From Taudactylus pleione (taxonomy: Eukaryota; Chordata; Amphibia; Anura; Myobatrachidae), in assembly GCA_031769625.1 (NCBI GenBank), contig JAUIMM010000547.1, forward strand, positions 1,054,001-1,118,000: DNA of 64,000 bases, given 5' to 3'. A model generated the notes under the pieces. That model had not been told where the DNA came from and did not search any database. It was given only the letters and a program-made list of their open reading frames with translations. Shown piece by piece: positions 33,013 to 44,734 of the stretch. Both the position numbers and the translations under genes were made by a program. How positions within the stretch are numbered: position 1 is the stretch's first letter; each line of letters begins with the position of its first letter.

Positions 33013-34317
33013 TTAATAAATATGTATACATTTTATTATCTGGATGACTAGTGTCTTTTTAAATATATTGATGAAGGATTGTACACTGAAATGTACTATT
33101 GTTGTTAAAGGTCAGTTTACGGGTGCTATTACCATAAATGAGAATATAACATAATAATAATAATTATAATAATAAAGGAGAATTATACATGTGGGGATGG
33201 GGCACATGGCTATAGTATGGGAGCTATAACAGTATTCAGTAAGAGTAGGATGCTTAGTTTTTAGCAAAGTGCGTCTGTGTTTATCCCTGGCTGTTACCTA
33301 GTAAGGGTCTGTTACCTCAGTAAGGGGTTAAGCTGACATGTGGAGATGAACATATTTGCTGTTTACACTTCTCTCGAAGAGGAAAATATATCACATGGCC
33401 TGTATAGCTCCTACAAAGCGAGTAATTTGTATGATAAAACAATAAATGAGCAATACCGAACAACACGGAACTGACCTCCAGAGCTTTGTGTTCATCACAT
33501 ACAGAATTATGTGATACACACACAGCATTTTGAATACATTGGGTAGCTAGTCATAGCCTTTAATCTTTTGTCTGATCAATGGGTGCTTATTCCATAAATG
33601 TCTCAACCTGCAGGAGTACACTATGAAGAACAATCCACCATCAGAATCATTAGCATATGTCTGCAATGACCATGCACAGTACCACCCTTCATGAAATTAT
33701 GGAGGCCCTAGTATGGGTGGATCATGATGTGAAACCCACAAATGACTGACAGTTTCACAGACGTGAGGCTTATGGTCTGTGAGAATATCAGACAGCTAGG
33801 TTTGTCTGTTAGAACATCTCATGGTTAGTGTGTGGCATTAGGGTGGTTTGTGTGGAACAACATCAGAGAACTCATTTTTAAAAATATGCTCTTACAGCAT
33901 TGCTCCACTTTTACATCAAGTTTACTGATAACCTATTATTATTTGTATTTATGTAGTATTATCACTGCTTTTTGGAATAAGGAGATATCCATGTGTTGCT
34001 GCAATTAATACTCAAACTAGACAATATTTAACCAGTCATACTAAGAGGCTAATGTATCATTAAGGGGGTAAAAGTATAATTTCTTACTGTGCAGTATTAC
34101 AGAATGATGTTTCTGGTTATTTATCAACATTCTCTTACCAGCCGAGAGACTTGCCTGCTCTTCCGGATGGCCAGGAGCACCACACGATTTTTGGGAGCCT
34201 TCCAGCCATTCCAGGAGAGTAGGCAAGAATGCCTAAGGGTTTGACGTTTCGTCAGCATCCATGTCATTAGTCACCATTTAACTTGGCTGCTATGTAACTG
34301 GCCATGATTACTGTATA
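33013..34317. other. No recognised gene; AAT-rich microsatellite at 33149-33175
   Basis: A degenerate AAT tract lies at 33149-33175. At 34150-34240 a fragment includes 'ccaggagagtaggcaagaat', related to the 30727 family. The remainder is unique-looking. Confidence 0.35.
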
Positions 34318-34935
34318 GCAGCGGTTCCCCAACTTTCTTGATTCATGGCACCCTAGATTATTAGCATTTCTTTCATGGCTACCTCTAAGCCAAAAGTTTC
34401 TTATTGAGAGATTCCGCAAACATGATTAAACTAAGTAAATTGTGCTTATATGTCATCCTTGGGTACAGTTGTGTGGTGCTGGACAGGCCTGTGCTTCTGT
34501 TTGTCCAATATTTTATGATTGGCAGTCACCAGCACTGGTTTTGCCTATCACATAGACCAGTGGTTCCCAAACTATGCTCCGTGGCACCCCGAGGTGCCTC
34601 GGGACACTTGCAGGGGTGCCTCAGGTTGGTGGTCCAGCACCAAATCAAATAATTTATGGTTAATGTAATGTAAATATATGGACAAACAGAAGCACAAACC
34701 TGTCCCCACCACATAACTGAACATAAGGATGACAGGTAAGCACCATTTACTTCACTTTACTACTTCACTACATTATTTTCTACATTTCTCAATAACAAAC
34801 TTTGGCTTAGGGGCGCTGTGATTCAAAAAAGTTTGGGAACCACTGACATAGACCATAAATAATTTGATTTGGTCCTGGACCACCAACCCGTGATGCCCCT
34901 GAAAGTGCCCCATGGCACCCCAGTAAGGGAACCTC
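34318..34935. mobile_element. hAT element, outer copy of a self-nested pair
   Basis: Ends 'cagcggttccccaac' and 'taagggaacctctg' bound two halves with 'catggcaccc' words near each end. The inner copy of the same family (34558-34845) sits inside it in the opposite orientation: outer 'tgtgcttctgtttgtcc' (34489) is the complement of inner 'ggacaaacagaagcaca' (34680). Confidence 0.7.
34558..34845. mobile_element. hAT element, inner copy, perfect 8-bp duplication
   Basis: A 288-bp element with ends 'cagtggttcccaaac' and 'gtttgggaaccactg', flanked by 'acatagac' on both sides (34550-34557 and 34846-34853). It is an inverted relative of the element it interrupts. Confidence 0.9.
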
Positions 34936-34940
34936 TGGAT

Positions 34941-35809
34941 TACATAATGGTAGGTACATTCCAAAAAATGGGGAATACAGATAGCTCTGTGCAGCTATAA
35001 AAATTAAAAATAACTGTTGTAATTAATTAGTATGTATTAGCATGCTATAATAAAGTTCTTTCTTTTTGTTTATTTCCATTTTATTGAAAGTGTCTGTTAA
35101 CATTCAGTTACATTTCAGAGCACTCACTATTCTAAACCATCACTTACTGAAATGAGCTTTATGAAGCGTACTACTTATTATCATTTTGTCAATATTTTTC
35201 ATATGTTTTGCTCTTCCCATCATCATGTATTTACTACAAGTGAGAGAGAGTCAATCATTGAATGAAATTCTATTTTGGTGAGAAAGAGCTTCGTAAAAGT
35301 GACACAGAACATAATATAATCAGAAAACAAGCTTTAAATTATTAGTAAATATCATTACATAACATTTATTTATGTAAATGCGGTAGTGCAACATACAATC
35401 TGCAGCCTTCATATATTGCATTTAGGTGTAAAATATGCGGTGACACATTAGAACCAATTGCTGATTAGCTTTCATCTCCACTACCACTTAGACAATGAAG
35501 GGAAGGTGTAATTGGTTGCTATTGGTTTTGTGGAAATGTTGAATCTTTTGGGTACCTTATTTAAATGTGTCAGCCTTCAGCAAAGACATAGGACAGACTG
35601 TTTGTTGGGTAAATGCAATAACTATAGGTGTCACTATTTTAATATCCAATAATGGGTTTATGTCATGTAAGCTTCGTTCATTTCAGTAAGGTGTCCATTC
35701 CTTTAATGTAATTAACAATAGTAACTCACCAATAACTCATCAAACTCTAAATATAAAAACAGCTGCATTGGATTAAGGCCACAGTTTTTATTAATTAAAT
35801 TACCAGAAT
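34941..35809. other. No recognised feature
   Basis: AT-rich unique-looking DNA without coding signal. Confidence 0.35.
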
Positions 35810-35812
35810 TTA

Positions 35813-36362
35813 GGCCCTCATTCAGACCCACTCGCGAGCGGCTGTCCGCTCGCAAGTGGGTCGATGGTCCCCACTGCGCATGCGCACTGCGAGGGAGCTC
35901 CGTCGTGCGCATGCGCGAGACCCGATGAGCGAAGGACTTTCCTTCGCTCGGAGTGTCTCATCAAAGGGGGCGTGCTGTCGATGGTGACTGACAGCACGCC
36001 CCCTTTGGTGGGCGTGCCGGGGGCGTGCCTGCCAGACGGAGGCGTTCCCAAGGGAACGCCTACCGTCTGAAGCCGGCCCCACTGACATCACTAGTGATGT
36101 CAGTGGGAGTGATTTTGGCTCTGATAGAGCCAAAATCACTCCTGGCCTTGCGGTTGAAAAACCCAACCGAAAGGCTTTTACTCGCAGTTCCGATGGTCGC
36201 GATGGTCAAGACCATCGCGACCATCATTTTGCACGCTCGTATATGCTGTGGGTGGTGACCCACAGCTATACAAGCGTCCAGGAGGACGCTCCATATTAAT
36301 GGAGGTGGGCCCTGATTCAGAGCGAGCGCTCTGGTCAGAGCGTCCGGCTCTGAATCAGGGCC
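35813..36362. mobile_element. Multi-hairpin MITE, copy 2
   Basis: A 550-bp element with ends 'ggccctcattcag' and 'ctgaatcagggcc', flanked by TTA (35810-35812 and 36363-36365). Successive hairpins include 35828-35860, 35928-35952, 35963-36007, 36033-36068, 36080-36106, 36108-36140, 36192-36225 and 36233-36275. Their order matches that of the 15517 element read in reverse, showing that the two are the same family in opposite orientation. Arms differ between copies but remain complementary within each copy. Confidence 0.85.
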
Positions 36363-36365
36363 TTA

Positions 36366-36795
36366 ATTCCTAAACGGTGGCTAAGAAGATGCTATGAAAC
36401 ATTCAGCTCTGGCCAATTATTCTACTACTAAAATGGAGGATGAATAAATGCCACTTTACAAGCGCAACCGGTGTTGTGAAGAACTCACCACCCTTTACTA
36501 TGGCACAGTACTGGCGCCTTTGCAAATGTAATCGCCCAATGCCCTGCCCAGCATAAGTAGGACATACTCACTGTCCTACAAAAGTCTAATCGCCACTGGT
36601 TTCTAGCGCCTTCCCATCTAGATTCACATCATTGTAAATCGTAAAAAGATTAGCAAGGACAAACAAACACGAAATGAGCAAGGTTTTGGGGGGGAGGGAC
36701 TTTCCAACTGAAAAGAGGCAGATCCAAGTTCAAATGAACCTTGTAGAGGACCACAAGCAGGAACGCCCCCAGATAACTCTACAGGCTAAAATCAG
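36366..36795. other. No recognised feature
   Basis: Unique-looking sequence containing scattered 'atcgccc' words; no gene or clear repeat. Confidence 0.35.
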
Positions 36796-36979
36796 GGGCA
36801 TAACTAGTTATTTGAAGGCCCCATAGCAAAAGTTTGTAAGGGCCCCTATGTACCACCCAAAGGTGAAAAATCTATATAATGTAATCTAATCTAATGCAAC
36901 TTTGACAAGGAAGATTGGCCCCCCTCAGCACTGGGCCCCACGGCAGCTGCACCCTTTGCACCTTTGGCAGCTATGCCCA
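36796..36979. mobile_element. Short MITE ('ggggcataactag' type)
   Basis: Ends 'ggggcataactagtta' and 'ttggcagctatgccc' are imperfect inverted repeats about 184 bp apart, with 'aaggccccatagc' and 'gggccccacggcag' internally. Target duplication not clear. Confidence 0.45.
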
Positions 36980-37978
36980 TGGCTAACATTTACCAATCAC
37001 AACTCCAACCAAAGCTAATCTACCTAGTAACCGGTTAACTATTAGTAGCCATTCACAAAATATGAAGGACTCTTATATAGCCTCATGCTTATTAGTGTTC
37101 ATTCTACGGTAGGCAGGTGGCTATCACAGAAGGGCACTCCTATGTGTGCATCCGAAATGGGGGCGTGTTCACTCAAAAAGGGGAATTTGGCCTTGATTCT
37201 CGCCCCCTTTTCACAACTGTAGGAGTTGTGCCCGCGTCATGCCCCCCTCTCTTCCCGGCCTACTTCCCCCACCCCTTTCCTCCCCCGGAGCTAATAGCAA
37301 GTATCCGGGGACGTGGGGTGGAAGGCAGGGGTACTTCCGTCCTCCTAGAACCGGCCCTGACACAAAATGACACCAAATGCCAGAAGAGCCTGATGGCCAG
37401 TTAGGCCCTGATCTAAGGGGTTAATTCAACTAGGAGAAAGGAGGGCGAGTTGCCGACAGCTGCAACTGAATGCAGGCCTATCTCACAAAGGACTCGTGGA
37501 TTTTTGTAAGCAACCCTATGGGTCTGCATACAAAAATCCACAAGTCCAACGGTAACGTAAGTGCTACTTATGACCACAGTTATTCACGTGTTTGACTTAG
37601 TCACACCTAATTGGATGGCAGGCAATGAAGATTCCCTCACATATGACCTCCTAAACATGCCACTCTCTAAAGCATCTGTCTTTTGTAAATGGATTCCTTT
37701 ACGTGCTAGTTTGACAACTAAATGTGTAAAGAGCTGATGATAGTGAACACACATACCTGTCATTATTGTCTTTACACTTTGCATTGCTAGAATTGTGCAT
37801 GGTGACTTCTGCTCCTAGACTTTCTGCTGTTAGAATGACAATAAATGGAACACACTCAATCTTGGTATATAACAGTTATAGAAACTGCTGTTCATAATGT
37901 AAGTTAATGGTTTTACTAACTTAGGCTTCAAATATTCATCATGAAAAGAAAAATAATGTAAAATACAGCTTCAGATTT
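36980..37978. other. No gene; GC-rich interspersed fragment at 37150-37370
   Basis: The GC-rich stretch has 'gggggcgtgttcactcaaaa' and C-rich blocks, in the style of frog interspersed repeats, but I see no ends. A 95-codon frame there has no domain. Confidence 0.3.
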
Positions 37979-38150
37979 GGGGATATATTTACTAAAGTGA
38001 GAGATTTAATAAGTGGAGATGTTGCCCATAGCAACCAATCAGATTCTACTTACCATTTAATTAGCACCTTCTAGAAGTTAATAGCTAGAATCTGGTTGCT
38101 AAGGGCAACATCTCCACTTATAAAAACTCTCACTTTAGTAAATATACCCC
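37979..38150. mobile_element. Foldback MITE ('tttactaaagtgaga' family)
   Basis: Ends 'ggggatatatttactaaag' and 'ctttagtaaatatacccc'. Arms run inward through 'agtggagatgttgccc' and its complement. The centre has 'agcaaccaatcagattct'. The copy at 50411 is a close relative. Confidence 0.85.
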
Positions 38151-38212
38151 TTGAAATACAAGCCAGTCTGGTGATGTGGGCTGTTAGCTTAACCGCCGTG
38201 CATTTACTGGAA

Positions 38213-38397
38213 CAGAGGTTCCCAAACTCGATCCTCAAGATACTCTAACAGTCCAGGTTTTAAGGATATCCATGCATGATCACAGGTGACATCATTAGTA
38301 CCTCAGTCAATTTGATTTAAACACCTGTGTTCAACCATGGATATTTCTAAAATCTGAACTGTTGGGGAGCCTTGAGGACCGCGTTTGGGAACCTCTG
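38213..38397. mobile_element. Short hAT MITE ('cagaggttcccaaac' family)
   Basis: A 185-bp element with ends 'cagaggttcccaaac' and 'gtttgggaacctctg'. Flanks 'tactggaa' (38205-38212) and 'tactagaa' (38398-38405) agree at 7 of 8 bases. Its interior 'gtccaggttttaaggatatc' matches the copy at 61361. Confidence 0.85.
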
Positions 38398-38405
38398 TAC
38401 TAGAA

Positions 38406-38926
38406 ATAACAATAAGAGATTGGTTACGCATTGACATTATTTTTGACATGGGGTGGTAACCTACAGTTGTGGGTAGAGGGGCACTCCATTGACCATTTAA
38501 TAGAGCATGCAGCGTCCAAACAAAGGCGCAATAAGCGCAAATGCTCCCAGTTGTAAGCACAAATGCTAGTGGGTGTGTGGTCATTGGAACCAATGGGTTC
38601 CATTTCCATACTTATTTGCATGCTTTTAGTAGGTTAATGCCTTAATGCATGCAGATATTTGCTCAAATTCTGTTCTTCTGCCTGCTTAATGTATAATATA
38701 ATGTTACTCTTTATGTCTCAAATTAATGAAAATAGTTGACAGTTGTCCCTAATTTCCTGTCTTTTAATATATATATGTTTTTCAGAGCGAGTGCATGGTA
38801 TAATGGCTCTTATTTGGTACGTCATATGTGATGTACATTGTAATGGTCAGGTCATGTTTTATGGGACATGTAAAATAATATTTCTAAGATTTGTATTTAT
38901 AATGGCAAAACAAGTACATTACATTT
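38406..38926. other. No recognised feature
   Basis: Unique-looking DNA; nothing assignable. Confidence 0.35.
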
Positions 38927-39645
38927 AGGGCCATATTCAATTTGAGGCGAAAAGTCCTGTCAGATTTAGGAAAATCAGTCTGTCACCCCCCAAAAGATGC
39001 ACTGACATGGGGATCACTATGGGTACCCCGGAATAGCAATGCTAAAGGTATTTTGGGTCTTTAAACGGTCTCAATAGGTGCTTTTATGTGTCTTTGACAA
39101 AGTGGTGAAGAATAGCATTTAGCAAAAATTTTGGGGAAAAATAACTAGTCCCATCAAATGTGGGGTACATGAAAATGGGTGCAAGCTTATTTTTAAGTCC
39201 CTAAAGTGAACTTTTAAAATTGTTAAAAATCCACCTGCCGCAATCAACCGCAATCAAAAAACACCTGGATCATAATTGGGGACCCCCCCACAGTCTATTT
39301 CGCTAGTTTAAAAGTTTGTCCCCCAACTTTTTTTTTTCGGCCCGAAAACGTAAGTACATTTTTTTGGGGTGTCCTGTTGTAAAAAAAATGTTTTTTGACA
39401 CAGACTACCTTTGGGGGCAGGGTACTTTTTTTTAGTTTGTACCCCAAAACCCCAATTCTGCACTTTATTTTGCCACCTATTCTATGGTGAAAACTTTTCC
39501 CTGGATTTTTGCAAAGACTTTTCGCATCTGCTAAAAGTCTTTGAAATTGAATATGGGGAAACGTGAAAATGGCGAAAATGACGTCATCAGCGAAAGATAT
39601 TCGCAGATAACGGCTTTTTGCTCCAAATTGAATATGGACTTGGCT
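38927..39645. mobile_element. MITE with 'ggccatattcaattt' ends
   Basis: 'gggccatattcaatttga' at 38930 is complemented by 'caaattgaatatggac' at 39633. The right part carries a partial duplicate of the end ('gaaattgaatatgggg' at 39542). The body contains runs of T and G and words such as 'gacgtcatcagcgaaag'. The superfamily is uncertain. Confidence 0.6.
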
Positions 39646-42169
39646 GCATCTTTTAGCAGTCGCCCGTCTATGACTTTATGCAAATACCGCTACAGAGCCC
39701 TTCCCTGGTGTACATCTGTGCGTATGAATGTGCAAGGACTGAGATGCACGCTTTGTGCATCTGTAAACGCTGTAATGCTGCCTGGTGCGCCCTTAGACAT
39801 CACCATCGGTAGCAACATCGAGACTTGCACCAGCCCTATGGCACCTGCAGATTTTCAGTCTGAGTATGGCCTGGCCTCCACTGTGAACTAAGAGGTGTCT
39901 GTTTACCAATACACTTTAGCCACACTCGCATATCACAGCCATAAGACAGACCCTTTTACACAACCTAATAGCCACCTCCCAGACACTGCCCTGGAACCTA
40001 AGAAATTGGATTTTATTTTGCAAACAATGCAATTGAAACATTCAGCTACACAACCCACCAACTCATGCCTTGTATACGTTGCGCAGCTTTATTATACAGC
40101 ATATACTGTATGAGCTTTGGAATATCAACATTTAAGAGATAGAAGAGAAAATGCCTGTATTCACTTTCACTATAATCCATGTGTACTTTTTTTTTACCTG
40201 TCGTCTTGATGCACAAAGCACTGAAGAATTGGAGAAGTATTTCTCTAGAGTGCATTCATTGAAGTGTGTAAAAGTTCTCTCACAACAGGCTTTGATGAAT
40301 ATCACATACAGCAGAGAGGCTTCTCTATCTCTGTCTAATAAACAGCACTTCAACTTTAATCATGTGGGTTTACACACATTCATTCACAGTTCTAGTATTT
40401 CTAGTATTTATTATCCTCCTTAAGTAGAAAAAAAAACAACTGTCCATGGTATGGTATTTATTTGCCTTACCATTCTGTATTCCCTGGCTATGGATATAAC
40501 TCCTATATAGCAAAAGTAGGGGCCAATATAACTTAGTTTGCATTATTTTGGAAGGCTGGGCCGTAACAAGTCATTATATTGGTTAATTTATTCAGAACAT
40601 CTCAGGGACGCACCCAATCCTGTCTCAAAATGTTCAGCCAAATAAAGGAAAGAGACCAAAATCAATTTCCATCTACAAAACTGGGTGATAATAGTCACAA
40701 CATTTGAAAAAAAAACATCTATAGATCTCTACTTGACTAGGTGTCATCAAGTCAGTTATAACCCTTAGAGTACGTAAATTGGAAAATATTATAATTTATT
40801 ACACTGTACATTATGTAACCTTTCCAGACAAACATTCCTGAGTCTGATCGTAATAAAATGCTAAATGAATTCAACCTCACATCGGATAAAACGTACTCAT
40901 CCCTCGCCACATTACACCAGCACAAAAGGGGTGGAACTTCTCTTTTGGGACCATAGCCAAGGATAACAAATCCATTACCACAATAAAACTGACTTGCAAT
41001 CAGACCCATGAATATGGCTATTCTGCTGTGACAATGCTTTCAGCACAAGACGTGACTACCAAACATCAATCCCCAGCTATCCCAATGTCCCCAATCAAAC
41101 TAAAATAATTGTAATGCTAAACAATCATTGCCATTCTCACCTATCATGTGCGCTCCCCACCGATCTTCCTCCCTGCTCCATACACGCCTGTTTATATAGT
41201 AATGTGACCTCCAGTGAAGTAACGTGACAGTATGGTTTGTTAATGCTAAAGATTCAGAAATATCCGAATCTCGATTAACAATATTATTGAAGCTGGATTC
41301 CTGACATCCATTTAGATATAAAGGGTCCTTTAATATGTTATTGCTGTTTTTTAATGGCATCTTCTTAAACAATAAAACATACAATATGATGTGTATGTTT
41401 TAATTTTTTCTTTTACAGAGCAATGTACTTATATGTATGTAGAGTCTTATGTTTCCTTTATGTGTGAAAATCATAGTAGGCTTCTATTTATACAAGTATC
41501 CTTTTAGTATTTTGTACTAGTTAACAAAGTAGAATTTACCATAATGTTATGTTATGTGACTCACAAGGTAAGAGGCTGTGTTTTTACTTCGTCCGGAATA
41601 CCAATATGGCTACCATCGGCAATAACCCTGTAATCACAGGTCATTGTCTCATTAATGCTAAATTTCGACAGCGACCCACGTTTTTGCTGGTAGTGAGGGA
41701 ATGGTAGTTAATATATAATTAGATATATCGGAGTCTATATGTTTTTATCATTTTTTGTGTACATTTTTATTTTTTTAAATATATTTTTATTTTTAAACAG
41801 CTTTTTTAATAACTGTTTCTCTATAGCAGTGGTACTGACGCTAAATCTGGGCTTTTAGTTCCGCATATGTGCCTGGGGACTTAAGAGCAGCGTGGGGACT
41901 GGATACCTGGAGTCTTAAGTTGCCACTGACATAAAATTTTATTAAATAATGATTAAAAGTAATTGTTTTACATCTCTATGGTTAGTAATGCTTAATTAAA
42001 AAATTTTTTATGGCTGCACTGCCGCCATGCTTGGAAAATGCTTCACTTTCTATAGCTACCAGGAAAAAGTGTGTGTATATATGGAGGTATACTTGTGTAT
42101 ATATATTTAATCCTGAAATTAACCAACAATGCTTCCAGTTATACTTGTGTTCTTCATATGCGGTTTATG
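39646..42169. other. No recognised gene or repeat
   Basis: Mostly unique-looking AT-rich DNA. Open frames up to 94 codons (for example 41384-41100 minus) lack recognisable motifs. Confidence 0.35.
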
Positions 42170-42177
42170 GTTTAGAA

Positions 42178-42646
42178 CAGTGGTTCTCAAACTGTGCCGC
42201 AGCTCCCTGGGGTGCCGCAGTGCTGTCACTGGGGTGTCACGGCGGCCGGTGGTCTAATGAGGCCGGCCAGTGTCTTGTTTTTATTTTGTCCATGATAGTT
42301 TTTTTGGACATGACAAGGTGCAAAGGGAGAGACATGAAGGTGGCAAAGGGAGAGACATGGAGGGGGCGAAGGGAGTAATATGAAAGGGGCAACGGGAGAG
42401 ACACGGAGGGGGCAAAGGGAGGGACATGGAGGGGCAAAGGGAGAGAGACTAAGGGGGCAAAGGGAGAGAGACACGGGGCAATGGGTAAGAATAGCTCAGA
42501 TTTCTCTTTATTCTCTTTCTTTTTTAAATACTTAAGTTATTTTCACCCAACTGCTTACAAAATGGGATTGCTCAGTAATTATTTCCTTGAAAAAAATGAT
42601 GGAGTCCCTAAGGGTGCCTCGAACTGAAAAAGTTTGGGAACCACTG
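42178..42646. mobile_element. hAT element with internal minisatellite
   Basis: Ends 'cagtggttctcaaactg' and 'agtttgggaaccactg' with flanks 'gtttagaa' and 'gtttacac' (6 of 8 identical). The interior holds a G-rich minisatellite at 42318-42478 built on 'ggggcaaagggagagacatg', giving spurious long frames on both strands. Confidence 0.8.
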
Positions 42647-42694
42647 GTTTACACAATACCAGTGTCTGACATGTCCAAGCAGATGTGATAGTGA

Positions 42695-44499
42695 TAATTG
42701 ATATTGTAGGGGCGCAAAGTTATATATAAATGTCAGCTCCAATCTATTATCCAATCTTGCCCAATATCAAGAAAATGTATACACAAAAGTAAAAAAATTT
42801 GGGAAAAAAAGATCAAAGAGCGCACTTAAGAGAAATAGTTATACATCTACACATGTGTGCATATCCATACACACTTAATAGTCCAAAAATCTTCTTTTCA
42901 GTTATCCACTCAACCAGGGTCTTCAATGTATTCAATCCTTTTTTCCTCAGTAGTGTAGTGTATGAAAACAAAAAGAGAAAAAGGACAGAATGTGTAGGTT
43001 GTTCCAGGTAACACACAAAAGAGGGGCTCTTAAAAAACCGCTTAAAGGGAACCATTCAATTCAACCAGAACGTACCAGAACTTACACAATTGTAGTTAGG
43101 TTTAAACCTATAGCAGTATCTTTATATCGTGCACATATAATCCGACGGGAACACCAGAAAATGTGTAATACTTTTAAGAGGTCGACGTACCCCACTCACA
43201 TTAAAACATAGCTGAAAAAACACATCAAGGTATCTTTCTCTCCCAAAAGGATGCGTACCATACTCACACAAATACTTTGTGGATTCCTCCTATAAAGGTA
43301 TCTTTTCCTTTCCTTCATTCATTCATATATGAGTTGATTCAAACTCCATAGCACGTTTAAAGTAGGGGTGAGCGGGTTCGGTTTTACTCGGTTCTTATCG
43401 CCACTTTACCGCAAATTTGGCTCGATTTTATTCGCTATCCAAAACACATGTTCGGCGATAGCCAATAAAAAGATCCGGGTAAAACCGAGTAAAACCGAAC
43501 CCGCTCACCCCTAGTTTAAAGTAGGTAATTTATTCCCAAAAAATCCAATAAAAACAGGATGATAAAACAAATTAGATAAATGTCCCAAAATATATGTATA
43601 ATAAGTCCCAATCTGAAGTGCAAAGAAAGCCCAGTCTTTTCAAAGCAGGTATGATAATGATGGAAACGCTAATGGTTTAAAATAATCGTCCGGATCGATA
43701 CATAAACCAAAATAAGATATACCTTCAGGCTTAGGGGTATGTACCATTCTGAAACAATTGAATCCTTTAGATCTCTGAAGCATTGAAGGTATATCTTATT
43801 TTGGTTTATATATCGATCCGGACGATTATTTTAAACCATTAGCGTTTCCATCATTATCATACCTGCTTTGAAGAGACTGGGCTTTCTTCACACTTCAGAT
43901 TGGGACTTATTATACATATATTTTGGGACATTTATCTAATTTGTTTCATCATCCTGTTTTTATTGGATTTTTTTGGAATAAATTACTTACTTTAAACGTG
44001 CTATGGAGTTTGAATCAACTCATATATGAATGAAGGAAAGGAAAAGATACCTTTATAGGAGGAATCCACAAAGTATTTGTGTGAGTATGGTACGCATCCT
44101 ATTGGGAGAGAAGATACCTTGATGTGTTTTTTCAGCTATGTTTTAATGTGAGTGGGGTACGTCGACCTCTTAAAAGTATCACACATTTTCTGGTGTTCCC
44201 GTCGGATTATATGTGCACGATATAAAGATACTGTTATAGGTTTAAACCTAACTACAATTGTGTAAGTTCTGGTACGTTCTGGTTGAATTGAATGGTTTCC
44301 CTTTAAGCGGTTTTTTAAGAGCCCCTCTTTTGTGTGTTACCTGGAACAACCTACACATTGTGTCCTTTTTTTCTTTTTGTTTTCATACACTACACTACTG
44401 AGGAAAAAAGGATTGAATACATTGAAGACCCTGGTTGAGTGGATAACTGAAAAGAAGATTTTAGGACTATTAAGTGTGTATGGATATGCACACATGTGT
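42695..44499. mobile_element. Giant inverted repeat, Penelope-like candidate
   Basis: Left arm 42843-43727 and right arm 43783-44506 are complementary along about 730 bp (after removing the 159-bp hAT insertion plus duplication in the left arm) around a 55-bp loop. An extra 148 bp precedes the left arm. A 14-bp direct repeat 'agatgtgatagtga' (42681-42694 and 44500-44513) flanks it and partly overlaps the right arm, so it may be a target duplication or microhomology. Inverted terminal copies are typical of Penelope-like elements, but no reverse transcriptase or GIY-YIG frame is seen. The open frames on either arm are the same sequence read twice. Confidence 0.55.
43363..43513. mobile_element. 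hAT MITE inside the left arm of the giant inverted repeat
   Basis: Ends 'taggggtgagcgggttcgg' and its complement ending 'caccccta'; flanks 'gtttaaag' at 43355-43362 and 43514-43521. The right arm retains the uninterrupted site near 43985-44005, giving a direct empty-site control. It is itself an almost perfect hairpin of 151 bp. Confidence 0.95.
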
Positions 44500-44734
44500 A
44501 GATGTGATAGTGAACACATCATGTTTTTATTTCTCATACTGTACATTGGAATTGGTGCAAATGCAAGCCTCCTTCTACATGCAAGGCCTATACTGCATGT
44601 TCTCGTATTCTGCAGACACATGCTGACCAGTTCTATGTTTCCACTGCGTTTTAACATTAGGTTAGGTCCCATAAACCTCGCAATAAGTGGCTTTTTTACA
44701 TACAAATTTTGCACCAAGCTGCTGAATTCACTGA

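Noticed and set aside
42226..42474. Serine/leucine-rich 82-codon minus-strand frame
   Set aside because: It is the translation of a purine-rich minisatellite inside a hAT element.
42813..43055. Two similar proteins on opposite strands (also 44332-44757), as if a duplicated gene
   Set aside because: They are the two arms of the same inverted repeat read outward from each side; there is no independent gene.
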